From positions 2,652,001 to 2,716,000 of the forward strand of contig NZ_CP016464.1 in NCBI RefSeq assembly GCF_001713455.1: a DNA stretch of 64,000 nucleotides, read 5' to 3'. The stretch is from Bosea sp. RAC05. GTDB taxonomy: Bacteria > Pseudomonadota > Alphaproteobacteria > Rhizobiales > Beijerinckiaceae. Every line of letters starts with the position of its first letter. Positions within the stretch are counted from its first letter, which is position 1. Below are positions 8,264 through 18,355 of the stretch, piece after piece. The translations under genes were made by a program, and so were the position numbers. The notes under the pieces are model-generated. The model was not told the DNA's origin. It searched no databases and saw nothing but the letters and a program-made list of their open reading frames with translations.

Positions 8264-10384
8264 TTGTCGAGCCTGAGAGTCAGACTTCCTGCGGCCATGC
8301 TCCTGCTGGCCTGCCTGGCCGTGCTCGCGGTCGGTCTCTCCGGATATCGCGCCGTCTCGATCTGGGCCGATGAGGCCGTTCGTGAACGGTTGACCGTGCT
8401 GGCGGAAGGGCGTGCGAGGGCGCTCGAGCGCCGCTGGAACCGTTTCGTCGCCGAACTCTCGGTGCAGGCCTACAGCGCCCATCAGGTGTCGTCCCTCGAC
8501 GAAATCCGTGGCTGGATGGAACTGCCCGAGCAGCGCGCTGCCATCATCGACTATTTCCAGCAGGGCGGGGCGCTCGGTGCCGATGAGCGCATGGGTCGCG
8601 CCGGTCTCGGCCAGCGCCACGGCTACATGAGGCGCCATCTCGAGTTTCACGGAACCTATCTCGCGGCGCTCCGGAAGTTCGATTATGCCGACATCTACCT
8701 CGTCGCCCCCAATGGCCGCGTCGTCTACAGCGTCACCAAGGGGGCCGAGTTCGGGCGGCTCCTCAACGAGTCGGATCTGGCTGACACCGGCCTGGCGAAG
8801 GCGGTAGCCGCTGCGGCCGTCGTCGGGGTCGACCAGTCTGCGGCCGTGGATTTTGCACCCTATGACGTGGTGGGCGGGGAACCCCGGGCCTTCGTCGCCC
8901 AGCGCTTCTACAATCCGGCCTCCCACCAACCCGTCGGGACCGTCGTGCTCTCGGTCGGCGCGTCCTTCATCGACGCGGCGCTGGCGTCGGTTGCGGGCAC
9001 CTCGCTCGACATCAAGACCTATGTCGTCGGTTCCGACGGCTTCCTGCGTTCCGATCCGTCGGCGCGGCTGGCGGGCCGCAGCCCGCGCGAGACGCTGGAT
9101 CGCAGCCGGCTGTCGAGCGAAGGCATCCTGCGGCTGACCAGCCGCGATGGCGAGCCGCTCGTCGCCGTCGGGCGCGAGCTCAAGGTCGCCGGTGGGACCT
9201 GGCTGCTGTGGCTGACCAAGACCGATCGCAAGGCCTTCGCCGTGATGGACAAGCTCGACCGGGCCCTGATCACCGGCGCGCTGACCGTGATCGGGCCCTT
9301 GCTGCTCCTGGCATTGCTGATGGGGCTCTCGGTGACGCGGCCGATCGCCGGCCTCGCCGAGGCGCTGGCCGGGATCGCCGCCGGCCGCACCGATCTGCGC
9401 ATTCCCGGCGAAAAGCGGCGCGACGAGATCGGCGCCATTGCGGCGGCGGTGGCCAAGATCCGCGAGAACATGCTGCGCGACGAGAGCCAGCGGCTGGAGG
9501 AGCGCGAGGAGCGGGAGCGCGAGTCGGCCCAGCAGCGCTCGATCCTGCTCGCCGATCTGGCGAGCGATCTCGAGCGCTCGGTGCTCGGGGTCACCTCGTC
9601 AGTGTCGGCGGCGGCCGAGCAGCTCAGCGTCACGGCCCAGGAGCTCTCGGGCGGGGCCAACCGGACGCAGGAGAACGCCGTCACCGTCCATGGCGCGACC
9701 TCGCGCGCCGTCGCCAGCATCCGCTCGATCGAGGGCGCCGCGCAGGAACTGCGCCAGGCGATCGACCGTCTCGACGACGACGTCCAGTCGTCCGACCGGT
9801 CGGCGCGGACGGCGAGGGACCATGCCGAGGCGATGGGCAGCGTCGTCGAACAGCTCGCCGCCGGTGCGGCGCGCGTCTCCGACGTGATCGGGCTGATTTC
9901 CGACATCGCGGCACAGACCAACCTGCTCGCGCTCAACGCCACCATCGAAGCGGCTCGCGCCGGCGAGGCCGGTCGCGGCTTTGCCGTCGTCGCCTCCGAG
10001 GTGAAGGGCCTGTCGGGCCAGACGGCTCGCGCCATCGACGACATTTCGCGCCAGATCGCCACGATGAACCAGGCCACGGCGGCGACCGTCGAATCGATCG
10101 GCAGCATCCAGGACATGATCGGCGGGTTGAGCGACGTGGTGCGGCGCGCCGCGGAGACGATGCGCCATCAGCACGGTGTCACGCATGCGATCGTCGAGGA
10201 TGTCGGCCTTGCGACCAGCGAGTTCTCGCGCATCGGCGAGGCGACCAGCCTGGTGTCGGCGGCCTCGCAGCAGACCTCCGAGGCCGCCGCCGCCGTGTCG
10301 CGCGCCTCGGCCGAACTGACCGACCTCGCCCACCAGCTCAAGTCGCGCGTGGCCGGGTTCATCGTCCAGGTCAGGGCCGCCTGA
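8264..10384 (+). CDS. Methyl-accepting chemotaxis protein
   Basis: 706-residue transmembrane chemoreceptor. Membrane helix 1 is at about 10-28, a large periplasmic sensor (about 30-330, Cache-like, with [18 protein letters not shown]) follows, and membrane helix 2 is at about 333-353. A HAMP domain ([12 protein letters not shown] to about 410) leads to the cytoplasmic four-helix signalling domain. The conserved hairpin tip [20 protein letters not shown] (about 547-566) is the CheA/CheW contact. No C-terminal CheR-binding pentapeptide is seen. The start is a TTG at 8264; the ATG at 8297 would cut into the first helix. No che genes lie nearby, so the receptor is an orphan here. The ligand is unknown. 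Confidence 0.9.
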   Translation: MSSLRVRLPAAMLLLACLAVLAVGLSGYRAVSIWADEAVRERLTVLAEGRARALERRWNRFVAELSVQAYSAHQVSSLDEIRGWMELPEQRAAIIDYFQQGGALGADERMGRAGLGQRHGYMRRHLEFHGTYLAALRKFDYADIYLVAPNGRVVYSVTKGAEFGRLLNESDLADTGLAKAVAAAAVVGVDQSAAVDFAPYDVVGGEPRAFVAQRFYNPASHQPVGTVVLSVGASFIDAALASVAGTSLDIKTYVVGSDGFLRSDPSARLAGRSPRETLDRSRLSSEGILRLTSRDGEPLVAVGRELKVAGGTWLLWLTKTDRKAFAVMDKLDRALITGALTVIGPLLLLALLMGLSVTRPIAGLAEALAGIAAGRTDLRIPGEKRRDEIGAIAAAVAKIRENMLRDESQRLEEREERERESAQQRSILLADLASDLERSVLGVTSSVSAAAEQLSVTAQELSGGANRTQENAVTVHGATSRAVASIRSIEGAAQELRQAIDRLDDDVQSSDRSARTARDHAEAMGSVVEQLAAGAARVSDVIGLISDIAAQTNLLALNATIEAARAGEAGRGFAVVASEVKGLSGQTARAIDDISRQIATMNQATAATVESIGSIQDMIGGLSDVVRRAAETMRHQHGVTHAIVEDVGLATSEFSRIGEATSLVSAASQQTSEAAAAVSRASAELTDLAHQLKSRVAGFIVQVRAA

Positions 10385-10446
10385 GGGGCAGCGTCCGCGC
10401 CTCGGGCCGCTTGTCGGGCGAGGGCGCAGCGACTAACCCTTGAGCC

Positions 10447-10959
10447 ATGACGCGCGCCATCCCCAGAACCGCCTTCTACACCGGCTCCTTCGACCCCGTG
10501 ACCAACGGCCATGCCGATGTGATCGCCGGCGCGGCGCGCCTGTGCGAGCGCCTCGTCCTCGCGATCGGCGTCCATCCCGGCAAGGCGCCACTGCTCGAGG
10601 CCGGCCAGCGCGCCGCGCTCCTGCGCGAGGTCGCCGGGCCGCTCGCCGCGGCGGCCGGGGCGTCGCTGGAGGTCGTGACCTTCGACGATCTCGCCGTCGA
10701 TGCGGCGCGCCGCGCGGGCGCCACGATCATCGTCAGGGGCCTGCGCGACGGCACCGACTTCGACTACGAGATGCAGATGGCCGGGATGAACGCGACGATG
10801 GCGCCCGACATCCAGACGGTGTTCCTGCCGGCCTCGGGCAGCGTGCGCCACATCACGGCCACGCTGGTCCGCCAGATCGCGGCGATCGGCGGCGATGTCT
10901 CGCCCTTCGTCCCGGCGCCGGTGCTCGCGGCGCTGAAGGAGCGTTTCGCGCAGCGCTGA
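10447..10959 (+). CDS. coaD: Phosphopantetheine adenylyltransferase
   Basis: 170 residues; catalyses the fourth step of coenzyme A synthesis, transferring AMP from ATP to 4'-phosphopantetheine. The nucleotidyltransferase motif [11 protein letters not shown] is at residues 12-22 (T/HxGH). [15 protein letters not shown] (about 98-112) and the C-terminal ATP-contact region [15 protein letters not shown] are also clear. The length is normal for the family (about 160-170). It stands alone ahead of proS with a gap of about 125 bases. Confidence 0.95.
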   Translation: MTRAIPRTAFYTGSFDPVTNGHADVIAGAARLCERLVLAIGVHPGKAPLLEAGQRAALLREVAGPLAAAAGASLEVVTFDDLAVDAARRAGATIIVRGLRDGTDFDYEMQMAGMNATMAPDIQTVFLPASGSVRHITATLVRQIAAIGGDVSPFVPAPVLAALKERFAQR

Positions 10960-11084
10960 CGCCGCGCAGCGCCGGCTGTCCGGCTCAGCAGATTTTGGTT
11001 TGCATTTTGTGCAGAGCGATGGTGTCTGGGCGAAGTGAATCGGTGTGCCGTCCGCGCCCATCGCCCCCCGATCGAGTGTCTCCG

Positions 11085-12416
11085 ATGCGTCTCTCCCGCT
11101 ATTTCCTGCCGATCCTGCGCGACACGCCCAAGGAGGCCGAGATCGTCTCGCACCGGCTGATGCTGCGCGCCGGGATGATCCGCCAGCAATCGGCCGGCAT
11201 CTATTCGTGGTTGCCGCTGGGCCTGCGCGTGCTCAACAAGATCAGCGCCGTGGTCCGCGAGGAGCAGAACCGCTCGGGCGCCGTCGAGATCCTGATGCCG
11301 ACCATTCAGTCGGCCGATCTCTGGCGCGAGAGCGGGCGCTACGACGCCTATGGCAAGGAAATGCTGCGCATCAAGGACCGGCATGAGCGCGACATGCTCT
11401 ACGGCCCGACCAACGAGGAGATGGTCACCGAGATCGTGCGGGCTTATGTCAAGTCCTACAAGGACTTGCCGCTCAATCTCTATCACATCCAGTGGAAGTT
11501 CCGCGACGAGGTCCGCCCCCGCTTCGGCGTCATGCGCGGCCGCGAGTTCCTGATGAAGGACGCCTATTCCTTCGATCTCGACAAGGAGGCGGCCCGCCAC
11601 ACCTATAACCGCATGTTCACGGCCTATCTGCGCACCTTCGCGCGGCTCGGCCTGAAGGCGATCCCGATGCGGGCCGACACCGGGCCGATCGGCGGTGATC
11701 TCAGCCATGAATTCATCGTGCTCGCCTCCACCGGCGAGAGCGAGGTCTTCTGCCACAAGGACTATCTCGACTTCGAGACGCCGCCCGCCGACACCGATTT
11801 CGACAGCGTCGAGGGGCTGAAGGGCATCGTCGACAAATGGACGAGCCTCTACGCGGCGACCGAGGAAATGCACGACAAACCGGCCTTCGACGCGCTTCCC
11901 GCGGAGAAGCAGGTCTCAGCGCGCGGCATCGAGGTCGGCCACATCTTCTATTTCGGCACGAAGTATTCCGAGCCGATGGGAGCGAGCGTCACCGGGCCGG
12001 ACGGCCAGCAGGTGCTGCTCCATGGCGGCTCCTACGGCATCGGTCCGAGCCGGCTCGTCGCCGCGCTGATCGAGGCTGGCCATGACGAGGCCGGCATCGT
12101 CTGGCCGGAGGAGATCGCTCCCTTCGACGTGGCGGTCCTCAATCTCAAGGCCGGCGACGCCGAGACGGATGGCGCCAGCGAGCGCCTCTACCGGCACCTG
12201 CTCTCCAAGGGCTATGACGCGCTCTACGACGACACCGATGCGCGCCCCGGCGGCAAGTTCGCTACCGCCGACCTGATCGGCGTGCCCTGGCAGATCATCG
12301 TCGGGCCGAAGGGGCTGGCCGAGGGCAAGGTCGAGATCAAGCGCCGCGCCGGCGGCGAGCGCGAACTGGTCTCGCTCGAGGCCGCGCTCGACCGGTTCAA
12401 GGGCAAGGCGGCGTGA
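11085..12416 (+). CDS. proS: Prolyl-tRNA synthetase, short alphaproteobacterial form
   Basis: 443 residues; charges tRNA-Pro. Class II motifs are visible: motif 1 region [19 protein letters not shown], motif 2 [21 protein letters not shown] and motif 3 [17 protein letters not shown]. The anticodon-binding domain is at the C-terminus. The enzyme lacks the long editing insertion found in the E. coli protein (about 570 residues), which is normal for the alphaproteobacterial group. The ATG at 11085 gives the conserved [18 protein letters not shown] start. Its stop overlaps the GTG of the following lolC/E-type gene, coupling the two. Confidence 0.95.
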   Translation: MRLSRYFLPILRDTPKEAEIVSHRLMLRAGMIRQQSAGIYSWLPLGLRVLNKISAVVREEQNRSGAVEILMPTIQSADLWRESGRYDAYGKEMLRIKDRHERDMLYGPTNEEMVTEIVRAYVKSYKDLPLNLYHIQWKFRDEVRPRFGVMRGREFLMKDAYSFDLDKEAARHTYNRMFTAYLRTFARLGLKAIPMRADTGPIGGDLSHEFIVLASTGESEVFCHKDYLDFETPPADTDFDSVEGLKGIVDKWTSLYAATEEMHDKPAFDALPAEKQVSARGIEVGHIFYFGTKYSEPMGASVTGPDGQQVLLHGGSYGIGPSRLVAALIEAGHDEAGIVWPEEIAPFDVAVLNLKAGDAETDGASERLYRHLLSKGYDALYDDTDARPGGKFATADLIGVPWQIIVGPKGLAEGKVEIKRRAGGERELVSLEAALDRFKGKAA

Positions 12417-13711
12417 GCGTCGCCACGGACAGCGATCGTCAGGGCGAGGCACCGAGCGGGACGCGGCCCTTCGCCGGCTTCGAATGGCTGCTGGCGGGGC
12501 GCTATCTGCGCACGCGGCGGCGCGAGGGCTTCGTCTCCGTCATCGCCGGCTTCTCGTTCCTCGGCATCCTGCTCGGCGTCGCCACGCTGATCATCGTGAT
12601 GTCGGTGATGAACGGCTTCCGCAAGGAGCTGCTGGAGAAGATCGTCGGCGTGAACGGCCACATCTTCGCAACGCCGATCGACCGCCCGCTCGACGACTAC
12701 GACATGGTCTCGCAGCGCCTGCGGTCGATTCCGGGGATCCGGCTGGCGATCCCCCTGGTCGAGGGGCAGGCCCTGGCCTCGTCCCAGACGGGCAATGGTG
12801 GCGTGCTCGTCCGCGGCATCCGCGAGGCCGACATCAAGGCCATTCCCTTCATCGGCGGCAATGTCCGTCGTGGCACGCTCGACGGGTTCGACAAGGCGGG
12901 CGGCGTCGCCGTCGGCAAGCGGCTGGCGGATTCGCTCGGGCTGCAGGTCGGCGATTCCATCAACATCATCTCGCCCAAGGGGGCCTCGACGCCGTTCGGA
13001 ACGGCCCCGCGCATCAAGGCCTATCCGATCCAGGCGATCTTCGAGATCGGCATGACCGAGTTCGACGCCTCCTTCGTGTTCATGCCGCTCGGCGAGGCGC
13101 AGGCCTATTTCAACCGCGATGGCGACGTAAACGTCATCGAGATCTTCGTCGACAACCCCGACCGGACGCAGGGGGTGCGCGACGCGATCGAGGCCGATGC
13201 GCCACGCCCGCTCGTCCTCTCCGACTGGCGCCAGCGCAACCGCAGCTTCTTCAACGCGCTCGAGGTCGAGCGGAACGTGATGTTCATCATCCTGACGCTG
13301 ATCGTGCTGGTCGCGGCGCTGAACATCGTCTCCGGCCTGATCATGCTGGTGAAGGACAAGACCGCCGACATCGCCATCATGCGCACCATGGGCGCGACGC
13401 GGGGCACGGTCATGCGCGTCTTCCTGATCACGGGGGCGGCGATCGGCGTCTTCGGCACGCTGGCCGGGCTCGCGCTCGGCGTCGTCTTCGCCAAGAACAT
13501 CAAGGCGATCATGGCCGCGCTGAACTGGATCACCGGGGCCAATCTCTGGGATCCGACGGTTCGCTTCCTGAGCGACATTCCCTCCGTGATCGATTGGGGC
13601 GAGGTGACGAGCGTGGTCGTGATGGCGCTCGTCCTGTCGCTGCTGGCCACGCTCTATCCGGCCTGGAAGGCCGCGCGGCTCGACCCCGTCCAGGCGCTGA
13701 GGATGGGCTGA
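12413..13711 (+). CDS. lolC: Lipoprotein-releasing system permease (LolC/LolE family)
   Basis: 432 residues with the FtsX-like layout: one membrane helix near 40-60 ([20 protein letters not shown]), a periplasmic domain of about 220 residues, then three helices at the C-terminus ending [15 protein letters not shown]. It works with LolD to release outer-membrane lipoproteins from the inner membrane. Alphaproteobacteria usually have a single hybrid permease instead of separate LolC and LolE, and only one is present here. It begins with GTG overlapping the proS stop and is followed 5 bases later by lolD. Confidence 0.92.
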   Translation: MSVATDSDRQGEAPSGTRPFAGFEWLLAGRYLRTRRREGFVSVIAGFSFLGILLGVATLIIVMSVMNGFRKELLEKIVGVNGHIFATPIDRPLDDYDMVSQRLRSIPGIRLAIPLVEGQALASSQTGNGGVLVRGIREADIKAIPFIGGNVRRGTLDGFDKAGGVAVGKRLADSLGLQVGDSINIISPKGASTPFGTAPRIKAYPIQAIFEIGMTEFDASFVFMPLGEAQAYFNRDGDVNVIEIFVDNPDRTQGVRDAIEADAPRPLVLSDWRQRNRSFFNALEVERNVMFIILTLIVLVAALNIVSGLIMLVKDKTADIAIMRTMGATRGTVMRVFLITGAAIGVFGTLAGLALGVVFAKNIKAIMAALNWITGANLWDPTVRFLSDIPSVIDWGEVTSVVVMALVLSLLATLYPAWKAARLDPVQALRMG

Positions 13712-13716
13712 GGCGC

Positions 13717-14415
13717 ATGTCCGACACCACGCCCCGCGAGACCCCGGCGCTCTTCCTCTCCCAGGTCGAGCGCTACTACCCCCAGGCCGACGCGCCGCTC
13801 GAGATCCTCCGCAAGGCGGATTTTGCGCTCTGGCCCGGCGAACTCGTCGCGCTGGTCGCCCCCAGTGGCACCGGCAAGTCGACCCTGCTGCATGTCGCCG
13901 GCCTGCTCGAGCGGCCCGATGGCGGCGAGGTCTTCGTCGGGGGCCTGCCGACCACCAAGCTCGACGACAAGGGCCGGACCCGCCTGCGCCGCACCGAGAT
14001 CGGCTTCGTCTACCAGGCGCATCATCTGCTGCCCGAATTCTCGGCGCTGGAAAATGTCGTGCTGCCGCAGCGCATCCGCGGGCTCGACAAGGCGCTGGCC
14101 GAGGAGCGGGCTGCCGAGCTCCTGACCTTCATGGGGCTCGGCGAACGGCTCGACCATCTGCCGGGCGAACTCTCCGGCGGCGAGCAGCAGCGGGTCGCGA
14201 TCGGCCGCGCCGTCGCCAACACGCCGCGCCTGCTCTTGGCCGACGAGCCCACCGGCAATCTCGACCCGCACACCTCGCTCCACGTCTTCCAGACGCTGGT
14301 CGCCCTGGCGCGAGCCTCGGGGCTGGCGGCGCTGATCGCGACCCACAATCTCGATCTGGCGCATCGGATGGACCGGCAGGTCACGATCCGCGACGGGCAT
14401 GTCGTACCGCTCTGA
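13717..14415 (+). CDS. lolD: Lipoprotein-releasing system ATP-binding protein
   Basis: 232-residue ABC ATPase that powers lipoprotein release together with the permease just upstream. Walker [10 protein letters not shown] is at about residue 48. The LolD-type Q-loop region [18 protein letters not shown] follows. The signature is LSGGEQQRV (about 152), Walker B is [12 protein letters not shown] and the H-loop histidine is in IATHNLD. The length is typical. The Lol genes end here; the next region carries an SOS-type promoter and a small peptide gene before dnaE. Confidence 0.93.
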   Translation: MSDTTPRETPALFLSQVERYYPQADAPLEILRKADFALWPGELVALVAPSGTGKSTLLHVAGLLERPDGGEVFVGGLPTTKLDDKGRTRLRRTEIGFVYQAHHLLPEFSALENVVLPQRIRGLDKALAEERAAELLTFMGLGERLDHLPGELSGGEQQRVAIGRAVANTPRLLLADEPTGNLDPHTSLHVFQTLVALARASGLAALIATHNLDLAHRMDRQVTIRDGHVVPL

Positions 14416-14496
14416 CGGCGCGCGGCCCTTCGCTGTGGCGATTCAGGATTCATTAACCGACTGAAGCATGCGCGTTCTGCAAATGACGCATGGAGG

Positions 14497-14524
14497 TTGA
14501 CGAGAACAAACAATGAACTAAAAC
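14497..14524 (+). promoter_or_regulatory. Sigma-70 promoter with LexA box in the spacer
   Basis: A -35 element TTGACG (14497-14502) and a -10 element TAAAAC (14519-14524) are 16 bases apart. The spacer is almost entirely filled by a LexA box. The next start codon with a good ribosome site is that of the 36-residue peptide, about 30 bases downstream. The match to sigma-70 consensus is five of six at -35 and four of six at -10. Confidence 0.6.
14504..14518 (-). promoter_or_regulatory. LexA (SOS) box, perfect GTTC-N7-GTTC
   Basis: The top strand reads GAAC-AAACAAT-GAAC; the bottom strand gives GTTC-N7-GTTC, the established alphaproteobacterial LexA recognition sequence. It lies between the -35 and -10 elements of the promoter for the 36-residue membrane peptide and possibly dnaE, so LexA binding would block polymerase. 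The same consensus is found before lexA and imuA in this window. Confidence 0.75.
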
Positions 14525-14553
14525 GGACATATCAGAAACATGAGGGCTTGATC

Positions 14554-14664
14554 ATGATCGTCGCGCGGAAAGTCGCAGCCGGAATCGCCGAGATCGCATC
14601 GCTCGGGCTGTTCCTCGGCATGGTCTGGGTCTGGGCGGCGCTGTTCTGCGCACCGGGCATCTGA
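14554..14664 (+). CDS. 36-residue SOS-controlled membrane peptide (SidA-like candidate)
   Basis: Tiny open frame: MIVARKVAAGIAEIASLGLF, continuing as a single hydrophobic helix with two tryptophans and ending ALFCAPGI. A short basic N-terminus (ARK) precedes one membrane span of about 22 residues. The ribosome site GAGGG is 7 bases ahead of the ATG. A promoter with a LexA box in its spacer starts about 30 bases upstream, so the peptide should be induced by DNA damage. In Caulobacter a 29-residue inner-membrane peptide, SidA, is SOS-induced and blocks division through FtsW/FtsN; function here is inferred only from size, topology and control. dnaE follows about 110 bases later and may share the transcript. 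Confidence 0.7.
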   Translation: MIVARKVAAGIAEIASLGLFLGMVWVWAALFCAPGI

Positions 14665-14772
14665 CGATCCACAACGGCGACGATCGGCGCCATGGCGCGG
14701 CGCCGGACGGCGCCGCATAACGGGGATGGAGGGCGGCCGGCGAGTCGCCCGCGACAACCCTGCAGGCGAATG

Positions 14773-17700
14773 ATGGCACGCGAACCCGACGACAGCCGCG
14801 TTCTCTCGGACGTCGGCTTCGTCCATCTCCATGTCCATTCGAGCTATTCGCTGCTCGAGGGCGCCCTGATGGTCGGCACGCTGGCCAAGATGGCAGCCGC
14901 CGACGGCCAGCCCGCGCTGGCGCTGACCGACACCAACAACCTGTTCGGCGCGCTCGAATTCGCCGAGAAGATGACCGGCGTCGGCGTGCAGCCGATCGCG
15001 GGTGTCCAGCTCTCGCTCGATTGCGGTGACGAGACCGAGGCTGGCCGGGGCAGGGCGCTGCCGCAGATCCCGCCCCACATCGTTCTGCTGGCGATGAACG
15101 AGGCCGGCTATGGCAACCTGATGAAGCTCGTCACGCAGGCCGCGCTGGCCAGCGGCGGCAGCGGCCAGCCCGTCTCCAATCTCGATGCGCTCGCTGCCCA
15201 TCACGACGGCCTGATCGCGCTGACCGGCGGACGGGGCGGGCCGCTCGACGTCGCGCTGCGCAACAACCAGATTTCCCAGGCCCGGGCCCGGCTGGCGACG
15301 CTGTCGGCCATCTTCGGCGACCGGCTCTATGTCGAGATCCAGCGCCACGGCAGTGACGGCGATGCGGCGGTCGAGGCGCATCTGCTGCAGCTCGCCTATG
15401 AGGCGGACCTGCCGATCGTCGCCACCAACGAGCCCTTCTTCGCCAAGCCCGCCGACTACGACGCCCATGATGCGCTGCTGGCGGTGGCGGCGGGCCGCCT
15501 GGTCTCGGACGGGGAGCGCCGCCGCGTCACGCCCGAGCACTACTTCACCAGCCGCGCCGAGATGAAGCGCCGTTTCGCCGATCTGCCTGAGGCGCTGTCG
15601 GCCACCGTCGAGATCGCGATGCGCTGCACGTGGCGCGTCGGCCTGCGCAAGCCGATCCTGCCGCGCTTCGGCGAGGAGGGCCGCGACGAGGCCGAGGAGT
15701 TGCAGCTCCAGGCCAAGGCCGGCCTCGCCGCCCGCCTCGCCAAGCACGGGCCAGCCGAGGGCTACAGCGTCGAGGATTACGAGAAGCGGCTCGATTTCGA
15801 GCTGTCGATCATCACCCGGATGAAGTTCCCGGGCTACTTCCTGATCGTCGCGGACTTCATCAAATGGGCCAAGGACCACGACATTCCCGTCGGTCCGGGC
15901 CGTGGTTCGGGCGCGGGTTCGCTCGTTGCCTATGCGCTGACCATCACCGACGTCGATCCGCTGCGCTTCGGCCTGCTCTTCGAGCGCTTCCTCAACCCCG
16001 ACCGCGTCTCGATGCCGGACTTCGACATCGACTTCTGCCAGAACCGGCGCGAAGAGGTGATCGACTACGTCAAGCATCGCTATGGCGAGGAGCGCGTCGC
16101 CCAGATTATCACCTTCGGCACGCTGCTCGCCCGCGGTGTGCTGCGCGACGTCGGCCGCGTGCTGGAGATGCCCTATGGCCAGGTCGACCGGCTGACCAAG
16201 CTCGTCCCGCAGAACCCGGCCAAGCCGATCTCGCTGAAGGACGCGATCGAAGGCGAGCCCAAGCTGCAGCAGGCGGCACAGGAGGAGCCGATCGTCGCCC
16301 GCCTGCTCGAGATCGGCCAGAAGCTCGAGGGTCTGCACCGCCACGCCTCGACCCACGCCGCCGGCGTCGTCATCGGCGACCGCCCGCTCGAGCAGCTCGT
16401 GGCGCTCTCGGTCGATCCGCGCACGGGCATGCGCGTCACCCAGTTCAACATGAAATGGGTCGAGCAGGCCGGCCTGGTGAAGTTCGACTTCCTCGGCCTG
16501 AAGACGCTGACGACCCTGACCACCGCCGTGAAGCTCATCGCCCAGCGCAACATCGAAATCGACCTCGCGAGCCTGCCCTTCAACGATCCGCCGACCTACG
16601 CGATGCTGGCGCGTGGCGAGACGGTCGGCGTGTTCCAGGTGGAATCGGCGGGCATGCGCAAGGCGCTCGTCGAGATGAAGGCCGACCGCATCGAGGACCT
16701 GATCGCGCTGGTCGCGCTCTACCGGCCGGGCCCGATGGACAACATCCCGACCTATTGCCGCCGCAAGCTGGGTCAGGAGGAGCCGAGCTATCTCCACCCG
16801 GGCATGGCGCCCTATCTCTCCGAGACGCATGGCATCATCGTCTATCAGGAGCAGGTGATGCAGGTCGCCCAGGCGCTCTCGGGCTACTCGCTCGGCGAAG
16901 CCGACCTGCTACGCCGTGCCATGGGCAAGAAGATCAAGGCGGAGATGGACGCCCAGCGCGACCGCTTCGTGAAGGGGGCGATCGCCAACGGCATCAAGCC
17001 GGAGACGGCCTCAGAGATCTTCGATCTGCTGGCCAAGTTCGCCGACTACGGCTTCAACAAGAGCCATGCGGCGGCCTATGCCGTGGTCGCCTTCCAGACC
17101 GCCTATCTCAAGGCCAATTACCCGGTCGAGTTCCTGGCGGCGTCGATGACGCTCGACATGGGCAACACCGACAAGCTCTCGGAATTCCGCCGCGACGCCG
17201 AGCGGCTCGGTATCAAGGTGCTGCCGCCGGCGATCAACCGCTCCGGCGTCGAGTTCGACGTGCATGAGGGCGCGATCCACTACGCGCTCGGCGCCATCAA
17301 GGGCGTCGGCCGTGTCGCCGTGGAATCGGTCGTCGTCGCGCGGGCGGCCGGAGGTCCCTTCCGCGACCTCGCCGACTTCGCCCGCCGCATCGACACTAAG
17401 CTCGTTAACCGCCGCACCATCGAAGCCTTGATCGCCGCCGGCGCGCTCGACGCGCTCGAGCCCGAGCGGGCCCGCGCCATGGCGGCGATCGACGGCATGC
17501 TGGCGCTGTCGAACCGCACCCGCGAGGCCGCGCTGGGCGGCCAGTCGGAGCTGTTCGGCGGCGGCTCGGTCCAGGAGGTCTTCCGCATTCCGCCGGTCGA
17601 GCCCTGGGCCCCGGCCGAGCGCCTCAAGCGCGAGCACGACGCGGTCGGCTTCTTCCTTTCGGGCCATCCGCTCGACGATTACGAGCATGTCCTGAAGCGG

Positions 17701-18249
17701 CTGCGGGTGCAGCGCTTCGCCGATTTCGCCCAAACCGTGCGCGCCAACGGCACCGGCGTCGCCAAGGTCGCGGTCTCCGTGATCGACCGTTCCGAGCGGC
17801 GCACCAAGTCCGGCTCCAAGATGGGCATCGTCAACCTGTCGGACCCGAGCGGCCAGTTCGAGGCGATCCTGTTCTCGGAGGCGCTGCAGCGCTATCGCGA
17901 CCTGCTGGAGCCGGGCAGGGCGCTGGTCTTGCGCCTCTCGGCCGTGCTCGATGGCGAGGATGTCCGCCCGCGCATCGAGGATGTCGAGGTGCTCGACGAC
18001 CTCGCCGCGCGTCAGAAGCAGGACCTGCTGGTCTATCTGCGCGACGACAAGGCGCTCGCCTCGATCGCCGAACGCGTCCGCCCGCGCGGCGACGGGCTCA
18101 AGGCCGACGGCAAGATCGCCCTGGTGATGATCCTCAACGATGGCGCCCAGGAGGTCGAGATCGAGCTTCCGGGCCGCTATCCGGTGAACCAGCAGATCGC
18201 CAACGCCGTCCGTGCGGCGCCGGGCGTGGTCAGCGTCGAACTGCGCTGA
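14773..18249 (+). CDS. dnaE: DNA polymerase III alpha subunit (replicative)
   Basis: 1158 residues, normal for DnaE1. The N-terminal PHP domain begins VHLHVHSSYSLLEGALM (about 17 onward). The polymerase core contains GPGRGSGAGSLVAYAL and the catalytic triad region MPDFDIDF (about 415-422). A helix-hairpin-helix stretch, an OB domain (about 990-1080) and the C-terminal tau-binding region follow. It synthesises the chromosome as part of the holoenzyme. Two ATGs are adjacent (14770, 14773), and a longer start at 14692 adds a basic low-complexity tail and is disfavoured. It may be transcribed partly from the SOS-type promoter at 14497. A second, error-prone alpha subunit is encoded at the end of the window. 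Confidence 0.96.
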   Translation: MAREPDDSRVLSDVGFVHLHVHSSYSLLEGALMVGTLAKMAAADGQPALALTDTNNLFGALEFAEKMTGVGVQPIAGVQLSLDCGDETEAGRGRALPQIPPHIVLLAMNEAGYGNLMKLVTQAALASGGSGQPVSNLDALAAHHDGLIALTGGRGGPLDVALRNNQISQARARLATLSAIFGDRLYVEIQRHGSDGDAAVEAHLLQLAYEADLPIVATNEPFFAKPADYDAHDALLAVAAGRLVSDGERRRVTPEHYFTSRAEMKRRFADLPEALSATVEIAMRCTWRVGLRKPILPRFGEEGRDEAEELQLQAKAGLAARLAKHGPAEGYSVEDYEKRLDFELSIITRMKFPGYFLIVADFIKWAKDHDIPVGPGRGSGAGSLVAYALTITDVDPLRFGLLFERFLNPDRVSMPDFDIDFCQNRREEVIDYVKHRYGEERVAQIITFGTLLARGVLRDVGRVLEMPYGQVDRLTKLVPQNPAKPISLKDAIEGEPKLQQAAQEEPIVARLLEIGQKLEGLHRHASTHAAGVVIGDRPLEQLVALSVDPRTGMRVTQFNMKWVEQAGLVKFDFLGLKTLTTLTTAVKLIAQRNIEIDLASLPFNDPPTYAMLARGETVGVFQVESAGMRKALVEMKADRIEDLIALVALYRPGPMDNIPTYCRRKLGQEEPSYLHPGMAPYLSETHGIIVYQEQVMQVAQALSGYSLGEADLLRRAMGKKIKAEMDAQRDRFVKGAIANGIKPETASEIFDLLAKFADYGFNKSHAAAYAVVAFQTAYLKANYPVEFLAASMTLDMGNTDKLSEFRRDAERLGIKVLPPAINRSGVEFDVHEGAIHYALGAIKGVGRVAVESVVVARAAGGPFRDLADFARRIDTKLVNRRTIEALIAAGALDALEPERARAMAAIDGMLALSNRTREAALGGQSELFGGGSVQEVFRIPPVEPWAPAERLKREHDAVGFFLSGHPLDDYEHVLKRLRVQRFADFAQTVRANGTGVAKVAVSVIDRSERRTKSGSKMGIVNLSDPSGQFEAILFSEALQRYRDLLEPGRALVLRLSAVLDGEDVRPRIEDVEVLDDLAARQKQDLLVYLRDDKALASIAERVRPRGDGLKADGKIALVMILNDGAQEVEIELPGRYPVNQQIANAVRAAPGVVSVELR

Positions 18250-18355
18250 ATCGCACAGGCCGGGCTTGTGCGGGCCAGCCGGCAATGCATTCTGGCGGTC
18301 CGACGCCAAAGCCTGCCAGAACGGTGGTGCGTGGCGCCGATGCCGGGGGGCAACC

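Noticed and set aside
14518..16830. Very long open frame on the minus strand opposite dnaE
   Set aside because: It is the high-GC shadow of the dnaE coding frame; the translated sequence is rich in Arg, Ala and Gly and resembles no family, while the plus strand encodes clear DnaE motifs.
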